From Zestomicrobium sp964482405 (GTDB taxonomy: Archaea > Thermoproteota > Thermoprotei_A > Sulfolobales > NBVN01): a stretch of DNA of 61,085 nt. The translations under genes were made by a program, and so were the position numbers. Under the pieces are notes generated by a model. The model saw only the letters and a list, made by a program, of their open reading frames with translations. It searched no databases and was not told where the DNA came from. The stretch lies in the NCBI GenBank assembly GCA_964482405.1, contig CAYZXH010000002.1, positions 1-61,085 of the forward strand. Reading direction: 5' to 3'. The first letter of the stretch is position 1. Every line of letters starts with the position of its first letter. Positions 61,024-61,085 of the stretch are shown here, in pieces.

Positions 61024-61060
61024 GCCCCCATCCTAAAAGGGTGAGGCTTTCAGTTGTAAG
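61024..61060 (-). repeat. left-end-like copy of the hairpin element
   Basis: Minus strand TTACAACTGAAAGCCTC, CCCTT..AGG and GGGG align with the left part of copy 2 at 38529-38560, with a few changes. With copy 3 it brackets about 336 bp, as the two ends of a shortened insertion element would. A partial second CAACTGAAA lies at the very edge (61085-61077). Confidence 0.5.
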
Positions 61061-61085
61061 CCATGAGGGATTAGGTTTTCAGTTG

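Noticed and set aside
61048..61085. Two TTTCAGTTG copies about 28 bp apart, possibly the first CRISPR repeats
   Set aside because: Only nine bases repeat, the unit spacing is too short and they match the termini of the hairpin element instead. No array is seen in the window.

Overview
The window reads as chromosome of a hyperthermophilic crenarchaeon (Thermoproteota, most like Desulfurococcales). The signs are dense, tightly overlapping operons, frequent GTG and TTG starts, TATA-like boxes (TTTATA, CTTTTAA) about 25-35 bp before first genes, GGTG-type ribosome sites inside operons, a BHB-type tRNA intron, archaeal enzyme forms (ApgM, type II GAPDH, DtdA, NucS/EndoMS, DHH nuclease, PAC2) and a tetraether-lipid synthase candidate. 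The species cannot be named from the sequence.

Layout. 1-3.2 kb: a gene tail, a cysteine-containing HTH regulator, a membrane protein, tRNA-Pro(CGG), and the pyrimidine pair pyrK-pyrD. 3.3-15.2 kb: energy block with a small-export-type membrane protein, the maturase HypF, a 13-gene operon for a complete group 4 membrane-bound [NiFe] hydrogenase (mbhJ-K-L-N-B-C-D-EF-G-A-H-I-M), then on the opposite strand the hydrogenase protease and a duplicated zinc-module protein. 15.3-25 kb: secreted transglutaminase, ThiL-like kinase, the Tes-like radical SAM enzyme convergent with a geranylgeranyl-reductase-family flavoprotein, DtdA, UMP kinase, a DUF711 protein and tRNA-Leu(CAA) with a 23-nt intron. 25-38.5 kb: a small RHH regulator missed by length cut-offs, aminotransferase, pgk-gap-usp operon, HD phosphohydrolase, GNAT plus AIR-synthase-like pair, MBL hydrolase, AbrB/PhoU regulator, Xer recombinase, ApgM, flavin reductase. 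38.6-48.6 kb: second HD protein, an overlapping DNA-repair run (DHH phosphoesterase - NucS - TatD - Gfo/Idh), a cyclic-2,3-diphosphoglycerate-synthetase-like protein, M24 peptidase, lipoamide dehydrogenase, mevalonate kinase. 48.6-61 kb: NadE, PflX-type radical SAM, CDF transporter, the four-subunit 2-oxoacid:ferredoxin oxidoreductase, PyrF, PAC2, YjjX-type NTPase, YwgA-like protein, Bud32-like kinase, a membrane-anchored winged-helix sensor and a relic that looks like the 3' end of an IS200/IS605 tnpB.

How the parts fit. The oxoacid oxidoreductase would reduce ferredoxin, which the Mbh complex would re-oxidise to H2 while moving ions through its Mrp-like module; HypF and the HycI-type protease serve that enzyme. 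GAPDH, PGK and ApgM are lower-glycolysis or gluconeogenesis enzymes, and the cDPG-synthetase-like protein would draw on the same phosphoglycerate pool. Mevalonate kinase, the reductase and Tes belong to one theme, archaeal membrane lipid synthesis.

Things that stood out: pyrD has no ATG/GTG/TTG for its conserved N-terminus but has a perfect Shine-Dalgarno before an ATT; three copies of one hairpin-plus-tail motif resembling IS605 right ends, two without any transposase; a duplicated eight-ligand zinc module protein translationally coupled to the hydrogenase protease; and the DHH-NucS-TatD operon. No CRISPR array, rRNA or intact mobile element was seen.
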